From positions 806,001-870,000 of the forward strand of contig JARGXX010000115.1 of NCBI GenBank assembly GCA_030374765.1: DNA of 64,000 nt, read 5' to 3'. This document shows, piece by piece, positions 10,666-23,861 of the stretch (position 1 is its first letter; each line of letters opens with the position of its first letter). A model generated the notes under the pieces. That model was given only the letters and a program-made list of their open reading frames with translations. It searched no databases and was not told the origin of the DNA. The position numbers and the translations under genes are program-made. The DNA comes from Agarophyton chilense (taxonomy: Eukaryota; Rhodophyta; Florideophyceae; Gracilariales; Gracilariaceae).

Positions 10666-13600
10666 ATGGTAATACAAGTCACATCCTTGCGACCCGGTAT
10701 GGTATCCATTCAGAACCATGCCAAGTTTGTGGAAAAACACACGACCTTGATTGAAAATGAAATTGTCGAGAATATACCGAACAAATCGTTCAAGGTATAC
10801 CTCAATAATTTCAGAAACCACATGGTAAAGCCCCCGAAAAATACCGTTATCGGCTTAGCGCTTCCGGCTCCAGGTAACATCCTCACAATGAAACCATCTT
10901 GGTCTCACGTGGAATTGAACGTCAAGAAGGGGGAGGTAAGAGAGAAAGAAAACCAGAAGGTAGAGAAAAACGACGAAATCGCAGAGAAGACTGACACAAA
11001 CATGAAAGTGGAGAGGAGGAAGGATTGGAAAAAGAAATAAGTATCTGCCTGAAAGGTGAACCAAACCGAAAAAGGATACTCTCCTTACTGGGGCCGTTCC
11101 AAGCAATGTGGTCGGAACGGCTGGTTTCGATAGAAGCAGCCCAGCATCGCATGTACTTGGCACCAGACGCGAAGCCTAATCATCAACAACCGTACTGGGC
11201 CGGGCCAAATGCCCGTTAAGTAGAATACAGGACGTGCAATGGATGCTCCGTGAAGGTGTGATTGAACCCGCAAATGCGGAATGGGCAAGCCTCGTGGTGC
11301 TTTTACACTGACAAAAAGAAAGTCGAAGGCGGTTCTGCATCGATTATTGAAAGTTGAATGCTGGCGTTACTGTATGAGACTAGTATCCGATACCGAAATT
11401 GGATGAATGCCTTGATTCTCTAAAGGACGCAAATATATTCAGCACATTTGATGCCAACTGTGGTTATTGACAAATAGAGATACCCGAGAAAGAAAGAGAT
11501 AAGACAGCCTTCATATGTCAAGCTGGTCTCTACCGATCACGGAGAATGAATTTTGGTTTACGTAATGAGCTAACAACCTTCTAAAGAGCCCTTGACATTT
11601 TGTTGTCGAAATCAGGTGGACAACCACATTTATGTATAAAGACGACGTGTTGATCTACTCAAGAACCGTGGAGGAGTACCACGAACACGATTGGACCGTA
11701 CTGGATCTCCTGAGAAAGGCGGAAGTAATTCTGAAGTTAAGAAGGTGTTTGTTCTTCGACCAAAAGATGGAGTATCTAGGGCACATAATCAGCCCAGGAA
11801 AACTACAAGTAGCCAAACGAAACCTCAGAGCGGTACAAGAAGCAAAAATCCCGAGAACCCAAATGTAGAAATGCTTGTTCATAGGTTTGTGCAACATCTA
11901 CCGCAGGTTTATAAAAGGTTTTATAAAGAAAGCCGCCTGTCTAAACCGAGGTCTCCAAAAAGGTGAACCATAAAGGTTTTTGCATATATAATACGAAGAA
12001 CTGGACGTCTTCCATCTCTTGAAAACGGCGCTGCTTTTACTTCTTCCATTGAGATTACCGAGAGTGGGAAAGCCATAGACATTTGATACTGGTGCCTTGG
12101 ACACTCAAATTTTTTTCTGTCTATTGCATCAGCAGGAAGATGAATCAAAAGCACCGATTGGTTTCTGGAGCAGAGCGCTCACACAGACCGAACAAACCTA
12201 CTCCAGCATGGAATAGGAATGCCTCGCCGTGGTACGAAGCATGTTGATGCAGCGACCTTATCTATATGGTGCTCGTTCTACTGTTCGAACGGATCATGAA
12301 GCCTTACCGTACATGGTGAGTCTAGCAGACGACTCCGGACGGTTAGCGCGATGTAGACTCCGACTCTCGGAGTTTGAATATGAAGTCCTAAACCGCCCTG
12401 GTATAAAACACGACATCGTGGATGTGGTGTCCCGGTTAAATACCGATGGACTGCCCCACAAACCGTTAGAAGATGACATAAAATGCTACATGATTCAGCT
12501 ACCACAATGGTATGGTAAGGAAGAACGAAACGAACTATGGGATGATGAAGGACGATGGGGGGAGAAATCACCGGATATGGTAGGATTTATTAGAGAAGGG
12601 GAGGACACTTACACAACCCGAGAGGAACTCTTGAAAGCGCAAGATACGAACACCAACTGCAGGATATTGAGCAACCAAATTGGCATCAAAGGATTGCAGT
12701 TCGATAAAGAATATGATAGTTAGTTAGTGCGTCGTTTTACTTTTGATGAAGCCCCCCAGAAGGTGGTACCAGAGTCTCTACACCTGAAAGTATTGTGTTT
12801 AGGGCATTTTACAGGACCGGAAGCTCATCCAGGGGCAACACGGTTGCATCATACCTTGAGCAAACACTTCTAGTGGCCCACATGGCCCACGATGTTTACA
12901 CCTATGTGGTTCGCTGCACCTCGTGTGGACAGACCCAATGTGGCTTACGAAAGCACAGGAAGTACCTGGGACTTTTCCCCGCCGCGGGACCTCCGGAATT
13001 TGTAGCTATCGACATCCTGGACTCATTGCCAAAAACATCAAAGGGTTACCGATTCGTGGTGGTTATCACCGATCGGTTTTCCAAAATCACAACGGCCATA
13101 CCTCTGAAGAGCGCAACCTCGACGGTTTTGGCTAGAGCCTTCCTGAATAATTTTTCATACCCGTACGGTGCCCCAATATACCTTTTTCACTGACAATGGT
13201 CCAAACTTAGCATCAAAGTTCTTTGAAGCAGTGTGTACCATGCTTGGGTTGAAGCATTACCTCACTACGGCGTACCATTCGCAGAGGAACTGCAAAGTCG
13301 AACGCTTTAATAAAACCCTCGTGAAAAGACTACGAAAATATGTAGAAGAACACCAAATTGGGTGGGCTGATTATATACAGCCCCTACCATATGCCTTTAA
13401 CATTTAGGTACACCGATCTATGCAGACTACTCCCTTCGACCTGGTTCTCTCACGTACACCTCATGGTATTATTCTTCAACCAGAACCCGTGAACTACCGA
13501 GCAGCTGGTATACTTAATTCCGCTCAGGTCAAGAAGAATATACTCAACGAGCTCCGGAAAACCTGAAAGGAATCCAATGTCAAATTGACAGTAGCCCAGA

Positions 13601-14142
13601 AGCGATATAGAGCTTACTACGACCAAGGAGTGGAGAGAACTACCAAGGTGAAGACCAGGGACTATTTAATCATTCATATCCCTCCCAGTGGGTCTAGCCC
13701 GACACCATCAGAGGAAAAAGATGATATTCTTATCGAAGCTGATATCAAATCAAAGCTGCTCTCTAAATCTACAGGATCATATGCGGTAATCTCTGCAAAT
13801 AAGCCCACCGTCACGGTTCGAATGGATGGAATCAAGATCACGGTTTCGTTAGACCGAGTCTTAATAGACCTTAGGAAAGGTTGGACTACAGCGGACCCAG
13901 CCGTTGGCCCGGCACCTTCAGAACCGAAGTCGGATTCATTAAGTGGTACGGGAAGCGTTGAATTGCAACACCTGGAGAACACTCCAGACCCCACGACAAC
14001 CAAAGGAGCCCAGAGGCAGGGCTCCGCACCTAAAGTAAGCAGGCACCCTGAGGTCCCGGCCTCCGATTGCGCGATCGACATCTTTGTAGGTCACAAAAAA
14101 AGACTAATAAGTCTTTGTTATTCCGTACGGTGGTGTGGATAG
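10666..14142 (+). pseudogene. Ty3/gypsy pol remnant (RT-RH-IN)
   Basis: A broken Pol. 10666-11040 is the linker after protease (PPKNTVIGLALPAPGN, then a Glu/Lys-rich tail). Around 11090-11290 comes the start of RT (SIEAAQHRMYLAPDAKP, HHQQPYWAGPNAR). The RT active site is MYKDDVLIYSRT at 11632, with Lys inside the YxDD box, followed by MEYLGHIISPGKLQ. RNase H/connection sequence at 12229-12723 includes VRTDHEALPYMVS. Integrase at 12795-13407 has RCTSCGQTQ of the zinc finger and the catalytic D, D, E in EFVAIDILDS, FFTDNGPNLAS and CKVERFNKTL. A C-terminal extension runs to 14142. At least ten stops or frame changes interrupt it. Confidence 0.85.
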
Positions 14143-15266
14143 GGCCCTGGAGATGACACTTGGAAAGATCCTCTCAATATACCAGGCAACTTCTGATTAC
14201 GGTACTGGCGCAAACGCAACGACCTCCCACCAACCGATGGGTAAAGAACTATCATGGTGCAGGTTGCTAAAAAGAGGGAACAGATACGTTAGCCTTGCGA
14301 TGGCTCAAGGCGAAGCAAAAGAAAAGGTGTGGTGAAGAAGAGATAACGAGTTTATTGAATTCTGCAATAGAAAAGAAAAATACAAAGACTCTTCCAAGAA
14401 GGAGTCCAGACCATGGGAGGTAGAATATCCTCCAGGAGGCCCGGAATAAGTGCCAGGGAGGTTCGTAGTGGGAGACGTTGAGCCCGCACTAAAGCATTGT
14501 GGAGCATAACCCTGAAGAGTTGGAAACAAAGGCGGCAGCCCTGAAGAGGCACCCGAGTGGAAAGAAGGAGCAGTGGTAGAACCGAAGGGATAACAAGGAA
14601 ACCGAAACCACACCGGTAGTCGTGTTCGAAAAACGACAAGATCTACCATCGTTCTTGGTTGACCTTTCGACAGACCGTCGATTTCCGCCATGAAGTCTCG
14701 GTGTATTCGCGCTTATCGCGACGAGTGCAATCCAACTGGCACAGGACACCGAAAATGCACAAACACGGTACGAAGAGGGAAAGAAAAGGAGACGAACGAA
14801 AATGATGACATAAAAAGGGTACGGCGCGACGAAGGATGGAAAAGCGGGGAAGACACAAACGAAATATGACGTAGGCCTGGCACTGGACGCACCCGAAACC
14901 CGCACCGGAGAACGCAAAGAAACTGATTGGTACATGAACTCCCGACCAATGGGGGCAGCCCTCAAAGAAACCCCAATTGCAAGGCCGTTACGAACGACTA
15001 TGGGGGATGAACTTCATGCGCCACAACGGAGGTCTACACCATTCGGCTCACCGTGTGGAGTTACCAAACGGTATAGTGGATACCACACTGGCGACTGCTG
15101 CACTGTGGCACACTGCACTGGCGAACGCTGCACCAAGGCATAGCCACGTGGCATGTATGTCTCTACGATGAGGATTTGTAGTATAGTGAGCTACACCGAT
15201 GAGGTAGTTATGCCACGTGGTGGACCTGCATCGTTGCCGGCATGTGCCGTGTACTACAGTGGTTTA
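14143..15266. other. 3' region of gypsy element, no clear gene
   Basis: Between the end of pol and the 3' LTR. Several open frames on the minus strand (14305-14965) are Phe/Ser/Arg-rich complements of purine-rich plus-strand sequence and look like shadows. A short repetitive patch (ACTGGCGACTGCTGCACTG, ACTGGCGAACGCTGCACC) lies near 15080-15135. Confidence 0.4.
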
Positions 15267-15723
15267 GTTAGCAATTATTTTAGCTTTTGGCTAGTTAAGT
15301 ATTAGATAGATAGGATGAAGTACATAGGGAGGCGCACCTGAAGTGCACCTCCTGGTAGCCACGTGGCGAGGATCGCCACCGTACATCGTGAGGCTCGTGA
15401 GATATATAGCGTCACCAAACATGGCCACCCCTGTCACTCTTGTAAAGTGAAGGATCTATTAGACCACTTTTGCCTTTTTGGTTTCTACAGTCGACCGTAA
15501 AGGAAAGTCTAGTATCTTTACGGTTTCCGGACCCCCGTGCGCTGTGCATTATCGTCTATAAACGTGGTCTCAGTACGCCCGCCCTTCCTGTTGCACCCTT
15601 CATTGGCTGGTGCTGCTACACCTTAAAATTATTCTCAATATCCTCCTCCTAGGTCGAGCTCATCGTGCGCTCCCAACAATCAACATGTCTTACACCTCCT
15701 CGCTACATTTTTGGTTTATACCA
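15267..15723 (+). repeat. 3' LTR of gypsy element
   Basis: Direct-repeat partner of 5502-5970, similar length (457 versus 469 bases), clearly diverged by many substitutions and indels. It ends at ...TTTATACCA; nearby on the right is a degenerate Tc1-type transposase fragment. Confidence 0.75.
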
Positions 15724-15748
15724 TAAATAATTGCCTCCAATGGACATG

Positions 15749-16108
15749 CAGGTGACGATCCAGAATATTACAAAAATCCTCAAAAAGGTTCAGGTCGGGA
15801 GATAAGACTGACCAGAGAAAGGATTCAACAATTCAGGACAGCACCTACTGTTTCGTGATATTGGCTTGTGAAATCCTTACAAAATCATGCTAAAAAAGAC
15901 AGCCTGAGCTATAATGTGTTTCATTTAAAAACATAGTATTGTTCTGCAATGATAGGCAGTACATTTTTACGTTTGGAATACCAAGACACGGTACCAAAGT
16001 GATCTTCTCTTTCGAAGTAAAGCCTGTCTGAACTATTAATGATCTAACTTTAACATGGCGTTTATGAGACACATTAGTTTCGCCTTCATAAAAAAACGAG
16101 TAGATCAT
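15749..16108 (-). pseudogene. Tc1-like transposase fragment
   Basis: On the minus strand, a frame near 15750-15835 reads WSVLSPDLNLFEDFCNILDR, the C-terminal catalytic block of Tc1/mariner transposases (canonically SPDLNPIENLW). Upstream on the same strand an open stretch (16108-15890) may be the preceding core, though it keeps no clear motif. The Glu equivalent is present but flanking residues are altered and stops intervene. Sequence differs from the element at 8097-9325, so this is a separate insertion or family. Confidence 0.55.
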
Positions 16109-16599
16109 AATTTTATCTGATATGTCATAGTTGACCTACTTTTCTGAAGAGATGATAACATTTAGTCAGTGCAACATCTCAATCCCGACCACCCTACAGC
16201 ATGGGTTGAGATTATTAATTACATTCTAATCTTTTACGACCAACTAAAGACCGGTTCAACACGAAAATGATTTGCACGCGTCTATTTTAAAGAAAAAGCT
16301 AAGATGCTTAAACGAATTGAGTGGCAGATCAGTTTCATTCATTTATTACACGAAACAACAAGCGCTTTGCTTACAATGGCAGGTGTTTCTCTCGGTCGCT
16401 CCATGTTTAGCGTCTGTACGTCCTAGAGATTCTAAGAATGCTGGGCATATTTTTACTGATTTTAACGAGCTGCAATGCAATTTTGTTTGCGTTTTTTCGC
16501 CTTCTACAACGCCTGAAATTAAGCAAACTGTTTCTTCTAGCATGAATTATACCAATATCATCATACGAGGTCGATGAGCCGCAAATGCAGCCGATTGAA

Positions 16600-16850
16600 G
16601 TCATATGAAGCCCAATTCTACTAGTTCTTTGTGTGGATGTGAGTGTGTGTTTAGGCAAGTGCCGAATCGACACGACGTTGCCGACGTCGTAAAAGTGACC
16701 AGCCGGAGGTCTATTCCCAGACATTGGTCCCCACCACCATTGCACCAGGAGGCTGATTCTCTCTCTGCCAATGGCTATATAGTATTTTAGAATTTCGGCC
16801 AATTAAAACAGTAAGCTCAAACATCGTTGCGCCTCTTCCCAATTGTTCAA
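16600..16850 (-). repeat. Dispersed repeat, copy 1 (inverted)
   Basis: The reverse complement of this stretch matches 31715-31960 along about 240 bases, with shared blocks such as GCAACGATGTTTGAGC, ACTGTTTTAATTGG and GGTGGGGACCAAT. Both copies adjoin GT-rich sequence at the same end. I see no LTR-type ends or coding capacity; it may be a solo terminal sequence or a short non-autonomous element. Confidence 0.65.
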
Positions 16851-17899
16851 GTCCAAGTCATCTCTTTTGTCAGTCATTATCCCCAAGTTCAAAAACTGGC
16901 GCGCATTTTCAACCGTAACACCTGCTGCTTATGTTATCTGTGTGACCTCTGCTGCCACACCTGTGACACGCACAACCCGACCTCCGATTTGAATGTCGAT
17001 GCCGATGCAAACCGCACCGTGGTCGGCCTCGAAACCTCCCACCAGAACACTGCGAGCTGCTGGTTGCTGCGGATACCACAGAGCGAAACAATGTGATGCA
17101 CGCCGACTATTCTGCCATTGTCACGCTGACAGTTCCAGTTCTTGTGACGCGTACCACCTCAAGATCGATATAAAATGCTCCATAGATCTGTCAAATATTG
17201 GTCTAATCTGCTTGGTCATCGGGGAGCAGAACCTCTGTAACGGGCTTCTCTATCGTCTTGCACAATCGGGATCTTCTGACATCTTCCACGTGATTCATAC
17301 AGGAACAGGGTCACCGCTTGATGCCGTCACATGTTCATTTGAAACCTTCTGTGTCTGCTTCGCCGTAGTAACAGTTCGTACTTTCTTTTGTAAAAGTTCT
17401 GCTCCTTGCTTTGTAGCAGCCAAAGGTTTTGGCGATCATTTCTCGTGAAAAAATGGCTGGGTCATCATTATGGCTACGGCAGCCGTGGTTGCCGCAGCTA
17501 TATTCGAGGCAGCACCTAGTTCAAAAAAAGGTGCAAGTATCAGCACCGAGTCATTCGCTATGTAGAGGTAACGTGCCGTTCTGCCGTCTAACTACTCCTC
17601 CAAGCTTGCTTCACCTTCGTCCGCCGAAGGTTAGTCAAACAAACCCGGAATCCCGGTCTATAGCGTGAGTTGGTTTTCAGCTACATCATCACAAGGGTCC
17701 AATTTTTCACTCGATGGTACTTGATGCGCAGGAGTCGAAAGCCGTTGATGCCACCTTTACAGGCTGTTATGGTTTAACAGAATGAAACGGTTGAAGCTCT
17801 TACACGATTTTAACAGGCTGCGCAGAATGAGCTTGTATGACTTTTACAGCTTGAATGACCTGAACAGGATGCACAGCCGTCGTGGAAAAAGTCGATTTT
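16851..17899. other. No confident gene
   Basis: A 151-codon frame on plus (16993-17448) is Cys/Ser-rich and has no recognisable motif. Between about 17753 and 17877 the minus strand shows a loose repetition that would translate as VQVIQAVKVIQAHSAQPVK, suggesting a short decayed coding repeat. Confidence 0.35.
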
Positions 17900-19400
17900 G
17901 CACTTTTCTACTTTAATTCTATAAGATTTACTAGATCCGTCGTTTCTTTTGTATGCCTTCCCTCCTTATCAAGCTTTCTTTGAGTTTTTACCTTTCTCGT
18001 CTTGGCTTCATGGTTTTCAGTCCCCGTGCTTACTAACTCCTCTTTGAGACTAGATCCCTTCTTTGAAACCGATACGTCTACGCCAGATGCCACATTCTTA
18101 GACACGCTCGAATTATTCGAATCCTTTTTGACTGCAGTGGATTCCGCGCGAAATGCCAGGCATTTCCGCCCTAAAACCCGCCGGAGGCATTAAGGACTGA
18201 CGGGGGTGGATGATTTCTGGAATACGAGACTTCGCTTTTGAAATTACTTGGCTCATTTCTGGATCATGATACTTTGCTTTTGAAAGTACTTGGCCTGCTC
18301 GAGTTGCAGGTCGAAAGATACGATTGAAATCATGAAGTGTTACCTGCTTGGAAGGGATCGCGGGAATATTGGGATAAGCGAAAGGATCGGTGTGGGCCAT
18401 ACAAGTTAGCATGTGCAGTAGGGCTTCCCCTGACATTTGTACAGAGCTAAATATGAAAGCGAGCTTTTTTTGTGTTAAAAGTTTGGCTAACGACTCGATA
18501 GAGTCGTTTTGATTCACATAAAATCTATACACAGGAGGAACTCTCTTCGAGGTCGCTTTTTTTTACAGACGAATAGATCGCGGAGGGTAAATTTCCTTTT
18601 GAGGTTGTGGTCCATGGCCAGAAAATTCAAATCGTGACCTATTCTATCTGCATGCCCCATGAATAATTGCTTTGGGTGGTTTTGCAGCTTGAAAAAAAGA
18701 TGGAAAGTTGTTTTTGACGTGTATACTTACTACTTTATTTTTAGGACGGAAAACTGTACAGGGGAGAACCGTAATCGAGATTCGGCAGCGATAACCATTT
18801 TCAGTAACATCCAAGGCTATCGTCTGCGCTGCTTTGATTTCTTTCTTCGTCAGAAGGGTCTGAGAATTATCAGCAGAACCTTGTTCTGATTTCAGCCCAT
18901 CTCCATTTGCGTCCCTTTTTACGCGATATTTTTCCTTGTAGCTAGCTTTGCTCTTCTTTTCCTTTAATCGTTCGAAAAAGCCTTTTTTTTCTTTTGGTGA
19001 TCTTCACTCAGGACGGATTCGGAGGCAGTAGAGTTAGTGTTATGTGAATAGTTTCTTTATCCGTTTTGTGTAATCTCTCGTTATTCTTATCTCCAGTGCC
19101 GACAACTGTTGGAAAGCCATCAAGAATCTTTTTCCTCACCTTCATTCTTCTACTGAGTCTTCTTTTCACTTCGCACAGCAGTTCGCCAAACTCTTCTACA
19201 GCGACAGGGCCCATCGATTCTACAAGCCGATGTACTTGATTAAACATGGAGTTGTTATCGGACCATTTTACATGCTTTCTAAATTCTTGCTCTGTAGATT
19301 TATGGAAAAATAGATCAATGTCAATTTCTGTGTGAACCGAATCACCGGTACACGATTCAATTTTCTTTTGCAACGAATATATATCAATAACACCGCACAT
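17900..19400 (-). pseudogene. Decayed minus-strand ORFs after MULE
   Basis: Three open minus-strand stretches look coding but have no recognised domain: 19400-19008 (contains VKRRLSRRMKVRKKILDGFP), about 19000-18690 in another frame (KKGFFERLKEKKSKASYKEK, then KEIKAAQTIALDV), and 18532-18113 (QVTLHDFNRIFRPATRAGQV). They are Lys/Glu-rich, lie just downstream of the SWIM-containing frame, and run in the same direction. They may be the C-terminal part of the MULE protein or a second gene carried by the element. Frame changes and stops between them show decay. Confidence 0.4.
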
Positions 19401-19534
19401 GTTCCTCGCATTCCAGACGTCATAAAACGAATAGAACTTCAGGTTGGAACTCTAATATGGGTAGAAGAACGATTGGGTTTCAATGTGTTCGTCCAAGACC
19501 TCTTACATCTAGGCTAAGTGAGGACGTAGCCACT

Positions 19535-22354
19535 TTATGAAAACGCATACTTCACAATGTGCCAACAGGGAAATTCGAGTGATTCCTTGTTCTTACAATC
19601 ACATCGTACGATTGGCTCTTTATCTCCTCCATCTTCGCTCTCCACCTCCTGACGTGCAAATAGAACTCGTACTGGTTCAGTTGCAGGGAGAAGTGTTTCG
19701 GAGTTGGAAGCATCATGCTTCCGGATAAAATAAAATCTCCAAGTTAGCTCAAACCATTCAACAACGCCGGTTCTTCTTTCTTCTTGCAAGAGAAGCTCAG
19801 GCCAGTAAACTTCATCCATGTTAGAGCCAAATGAACTGCGAACAGCAAAGTTCCTCGATGGCTCTACAATTACTTCTATAAAGTTTTTCAAAGCATATCT
19901 GGTGTATTCTAAAATAAGTTCATTGAGGATCTCGGGGGGGTGGGGGGCGGTCAACATACAATGCCTTTTAGAACGATATCTAGAACTGAGAGGGAACATG
20001 AAGCGTATGCGGGAATCTTTGCGCTCTTCACCACGTCTGCGAGTCAACAATTGCAGTTGTCTTGGAATCTCAGAGAAAGGGACTTTCTTAGGTAGCACAT
20101 AGGCGCGATATCCCGAATTGGAAGAATCGATATATAAAGTTCCTTGGAAGAGGTATCGTCTCGGAACTGCGATGATTCGAAGACATTCAACAACCACTTG
20201 TGGTCTTTGTACGTAAGTAGTATGTAAACAACACATGTAATTTGTGTTTGAACGGCTTCAAATACTTTTCCTGGAAGTCATGGCGCCGCTGTATGAATAC
20301 GGTCAGTGCATTAAACCTCCGAATATTGAAGAGATCTCTGGACATGTCCCGACACCAACTACTTCGTCTGATTTGGGCCCACCATGTAGTGACATTCTTG
20401 ATATGGTCTTGATTCACATTCCAATCATCAAGAAGAATAAACGACTTCTCAAATGATTTCTCAGTAGCTACTGTGCATGTTGCACTTTGGTACATTGTAA
20501 TAATGGCTGGTGATATTGGAACCATGGACGTAAAATGCGTTAGAACATCTACAAAGTCAGATTCCGCCTCACAACTGATAAAACCCATTAAGAAAGTAAA
20601 GACGAGCCCGTCATTTGACCTTCCATTACTTGTAATAAGCGGAAATCCATATCATTTCGCTACTTCCTCAGAATCAATTGAAACACCGGGGACAACTCCG
20701 AACGATTTGTAGACTTCAATCTACTCAGCCCAACCCCAGCATGCCCATTCCATTTGTCCTTCACCGTTGTGACTAATAAAGTAACTATTTTCGACGGTTT
20801 CCTCGTGTAACATGACCAAAGTCTTGAACAGCTTCGTACATTCAAGGTTTTTTTGGTTACTTATTCCGCGTCCATACCCCAACATCTGTCGGACAGATGT
20901 TGGGTTTGTGTCAATTTCATATCTATCTTGCAAATACCTTACGGTATCTGTATAGAAAAAATGTAGCTTACTTCTCATATGCAAGGCTTCCCTACGCATC
21001 ATCGGAAGCAGATGGCGAATTACGGCCCTGCTTGTCGAAAGTGGGGATTGTGTCTTGCTTCTCGAAAGTCTCCGACATATGACTTTCCCTCGCCATCCTT
21101 CTCGGGAGTTAGTGTTTTAATTGTTAAGGAGAAGCCACAATACTCCTTTTCTTCTTTCATTTTGGACTTCAATATACTTTTCTTCAGAACCCTTTTATCT
21201 ACAGCCATCCCACTGCTCCTTTCGACGTCTTTGTGTCCAAGAAATATAGACCTTCTACACTTTAGGCTCTATACCGTGGTCTCCGCAATAAACCTGACTT
21301 CCCATATCACGTCCTGGCCCGGAGAGCCAAGCGATAAGCTTCCAAAGTACGATATGACAGTTGCTATAAAGATATTATCAACTTCACCCTCATCTGGTAG
21401 TGTATGTCTCTCATAACTTTGTGTTACAAGCCAAAAAATTTCCTTGACCTCGCTATCTGTACCAAAACCATGCGTGTACTCTAATTTTTTTGGATGTTGG
21501 ATGAGCTCGATTGGTAGTTTTTCTTGGTCGTCAAGAAACCAAAACTTCTCGATCAGTTTGGATTTTATTCCGTAGATAAGATCTCCTTCTTACTTTCCGT
21601 TGTTTTCCTATCCAATAGAGCGCAATTTAAAGTTTGCATCTCAAGATTGTTGAACTACACATCTATTCTTGAACCATTTTCCATGGCAAGCATATTTTCA
21701 CCAGCCGATGATTCCATAAATATAAAACAATCACCTGAAGCGGTTGGTACGATAGTGACGTCTTTGCCTACCACAATTCTGACGTCTCCGACTTCACCTC
21801 GTGAACTATACCGTGAACCAGCGATATCCAAAGTATACTGAAAGGCATTTTGTTTGTCCAAAGTAGAACAGCTTCCCCGTAAAATTGGAACTACTGGGAT
21901 TGTCCTATCAATCCGTGCAAAAGTTGGTTCATTAGGCGCCACTACATTGTCTGGAAATGAAGAAGTATTACCGCAGCGAGAAACATGAAAGGAAACTTTC
22001 GGTAGAACGCCTGGAAACGTGGGTCTCTGAAGCAATAGTTCTTTTGGAAGCCGTAGTACGGCATCTGAAATGCGGTGTAGTTTTGTAGACTCTTATTCTC
22101 GAGAAGCCCATTTACTATAAGGTAAGTTCCAGAACTCTTCTGTCTTTAAACGATCTGCTTCCTTCCGATTCCAATAATATTTTCTTCATGGAGACTTTCA
22201 GAGATTCCCAAAGGTTTCGCAACTCTGCTTCACTGAAATTGACTCTTTCATTTGTAGGAGTGCAGTGGAGTGACACTGTCCATTGCGATTTGAGATCGTT
22301 TAATTTTATCACCAGGTTAGAAGGACAAGAGTTCGCGTACTTTCTGTGTCGCAA
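19535..22354 (-). pseudogene. MULE (Mutator-like) transposase, broken
   Basis: Read from about 22354 down to 19535 on minus. N-terminal stretches have no clear family (for example EIFWLVTQSYERHTLPDEGE near 21430). The core then appears: SIDSEEVAKWYGFPLITSNG, MGFISCEAESDFVDVLTHF and FILLDDWNVNQDHIKNV resemble the first Asp region, the 'alis.E' segment and the C-x-x-H-like helix region of MULE transposases. The C-terminus carries CDCKNKESLEFPCWHIVKYA, a SWIM zinc finger (CxC...CxH), ending at 19535. Stops separate the blocks (after 20721, within 21002-21020, and at 22035-22115). The SWIM finger and order make the superfamily call fairly firm; activity is excluded. Confidence 0.7.
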
Positions 22355-22527
22355 ACACTATTGACGGGAATTGATGAGAGGACTCGAACCCTTTTTAGGA
22401 AACTAGACGTATCGAAAGTAGTGAATTGTATACATGAATTCCTCTATGCATGTGATTGAATCCATGAACTCAAGAAAATTAGAAAAGTCTCCACATAAAC
22501 GCTTTCCATTAGAACCGGAAATGTCTT

Positions 22528-23861
22528 TCACAACTGCGATACAATTCGGTTTAACCAGACGTTATTCTCCTTTTTGACGCTTGGTGCCGCCATTTTCTCA
22601 GTGTCACCAACAGCAGCTTCAATGTGGTCATAAAGAATCCTTAAAGCAGCCAGATAGCTATCAAAGAATATAATTCTTCGTTTCGGTGCGCGCGAACTGC
22701 ATAAAGACCTTTTATTGTTTGGATGACCTTTCTTTTCAAAACTCGTTACAGATTCCTGCCTCTTTGTTGACATGCTAGAACGGCAAAAAGAATTGTTAGT
22801 ATTTAGATGAAACCCTTTTTTTTCCAAAGTCGTGACAGGTGCCTGCTTCTTTGTTGTAGTTGAAATGGTCCAGATAGCGCCAACCTCTTTGTCCGTGAAG
22901 GATTTGTCGGTAGACCTGGCGTTTTCTATGAGACTTGAAATTTGTCTGCGGTTGCCCAGGCTGAAGTCATTTCTCTTCAAGAATGGATGCATCTTTTTGA
23001 ATTAAATATTTGCATCAAAGCGATGTTAAAAATATCGACGAAAGATCAACAGATACTTAGATACCAAAGTCTCACTGACTTTTCCAGTCTTAAAGAAAAC
23101 GGATGCCAGTTCATTCTGCACGATGCGACTTCTTATAGCCATCCATCTGTACAATTTTGATAGCTTTGCATTGATGCCAAACTTTCTAAGCTTCCTCGGC
23201 GCAAACCCCGTATCTTCCTCAAGTTCCTTCGCCGCTGTTATAAGAAAAGAACCATAACTTCCACAAAAACCCATCCAACTGTTTTTTGTAGTTTAGAACA
23301 TCTAACATACAATTTTCTATAAATTAGCCGTAGCTTCGCTATGGTAAATCCTATAGTCAAATGCTGTCTTGAAGAATATCAGAATTTGATCAGGACATTC
23401 AGACCTATAGCTGTCTCCAATGAAAACTGTAGGCTTCTCTTTCAAACCTGATTCCAATTTAATGAAGCGTTTTTCAATCAAGGAGCCCAAATGAACTCCA
23501 TTCAAATTAATTGAAACGAAGACGGTTTCTATTCTTCTTGAATCTCCAGTTGCATTCATCGAAAATGGTTGTTTCATAATCAATAAAACGATTTTAGCTG
23601 CGATGGTTCTTTGTTAAACCGATTTCAGTAAGAATCCAGAGAAACCTTCGTATTACCTATGCAGTAAGAAACAATTAGAATTCGTCTCATGTCCATAAGA
23701 GCTGCGGTTATGAGATCTGAACAAAGATAAACTCCCCTCTTCGAACTGTGAAAAAACCATAAATGAATACTCACACGCTTTTCAGCTTTTAAAATATCAT
23801 AGATCTTACGGTGTACTTCTTGGAACCGCCTTTCGTTTCCTGTGAGCTTTATTTTTTCCAA
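22528..23861 (-). pseudogene. Decayed hypothetical ORFs upstream of MULE
   Basis: Four minus-strand open stretches in succession: 23861-23625 (ERRFQEVHRKIYDILKAEKR), 23583-23317 (SRRIETVFVSINLNGVHLGS), 23274-23026 (FAPRKLRKFGINAKLSKLYR) and 22992-22528 (with a twofold internal similarity around TTKKQAPVTTLEKKGFH and STKRQESVTSFEKKGHP). Composition is that of real protein, but I recognise no domain. Same direction as the MULE transposase; the whole 17.9-24.0 kb block is AT-richer than its flanks, consistent with one large element or one acquired segment. Confidence 0.4.

Larger units (their letters stand above)
5502..15723 (+). mobile_element. Decayed Ty3/gypsy LTR retrotransposon
   Basis: Two related direct repeats (about 5502-5970 and 15267-15723) bracket gag remnants and a broken pol in the order reverse transcriptase, RNase H, integrase, the order that defines Ty3/gypsy. 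At about 10.2 kb the element includes a 1.23 kb Tc1/mariner insertion at 8097-9325, so the original was about 9 kb. Many stops and frameshifts and obvious LTR divergence show that it is old and cannot encode its own proteins. I could not fix the exact LTR ends or a target-site duplication. Confidence 0.85.

Noticed and set aside
14305-14965. Antisense open frames in the gypsy 3' region
   Set aside because: Low-complexity complements of purine-rich plus-strand sequence; no motif.
22376-22392. GGACTCGAACCC, a tRNA B-box on minus
   Set aside because: No A-box, anticodon arm or acceptor stem can be formed around it.
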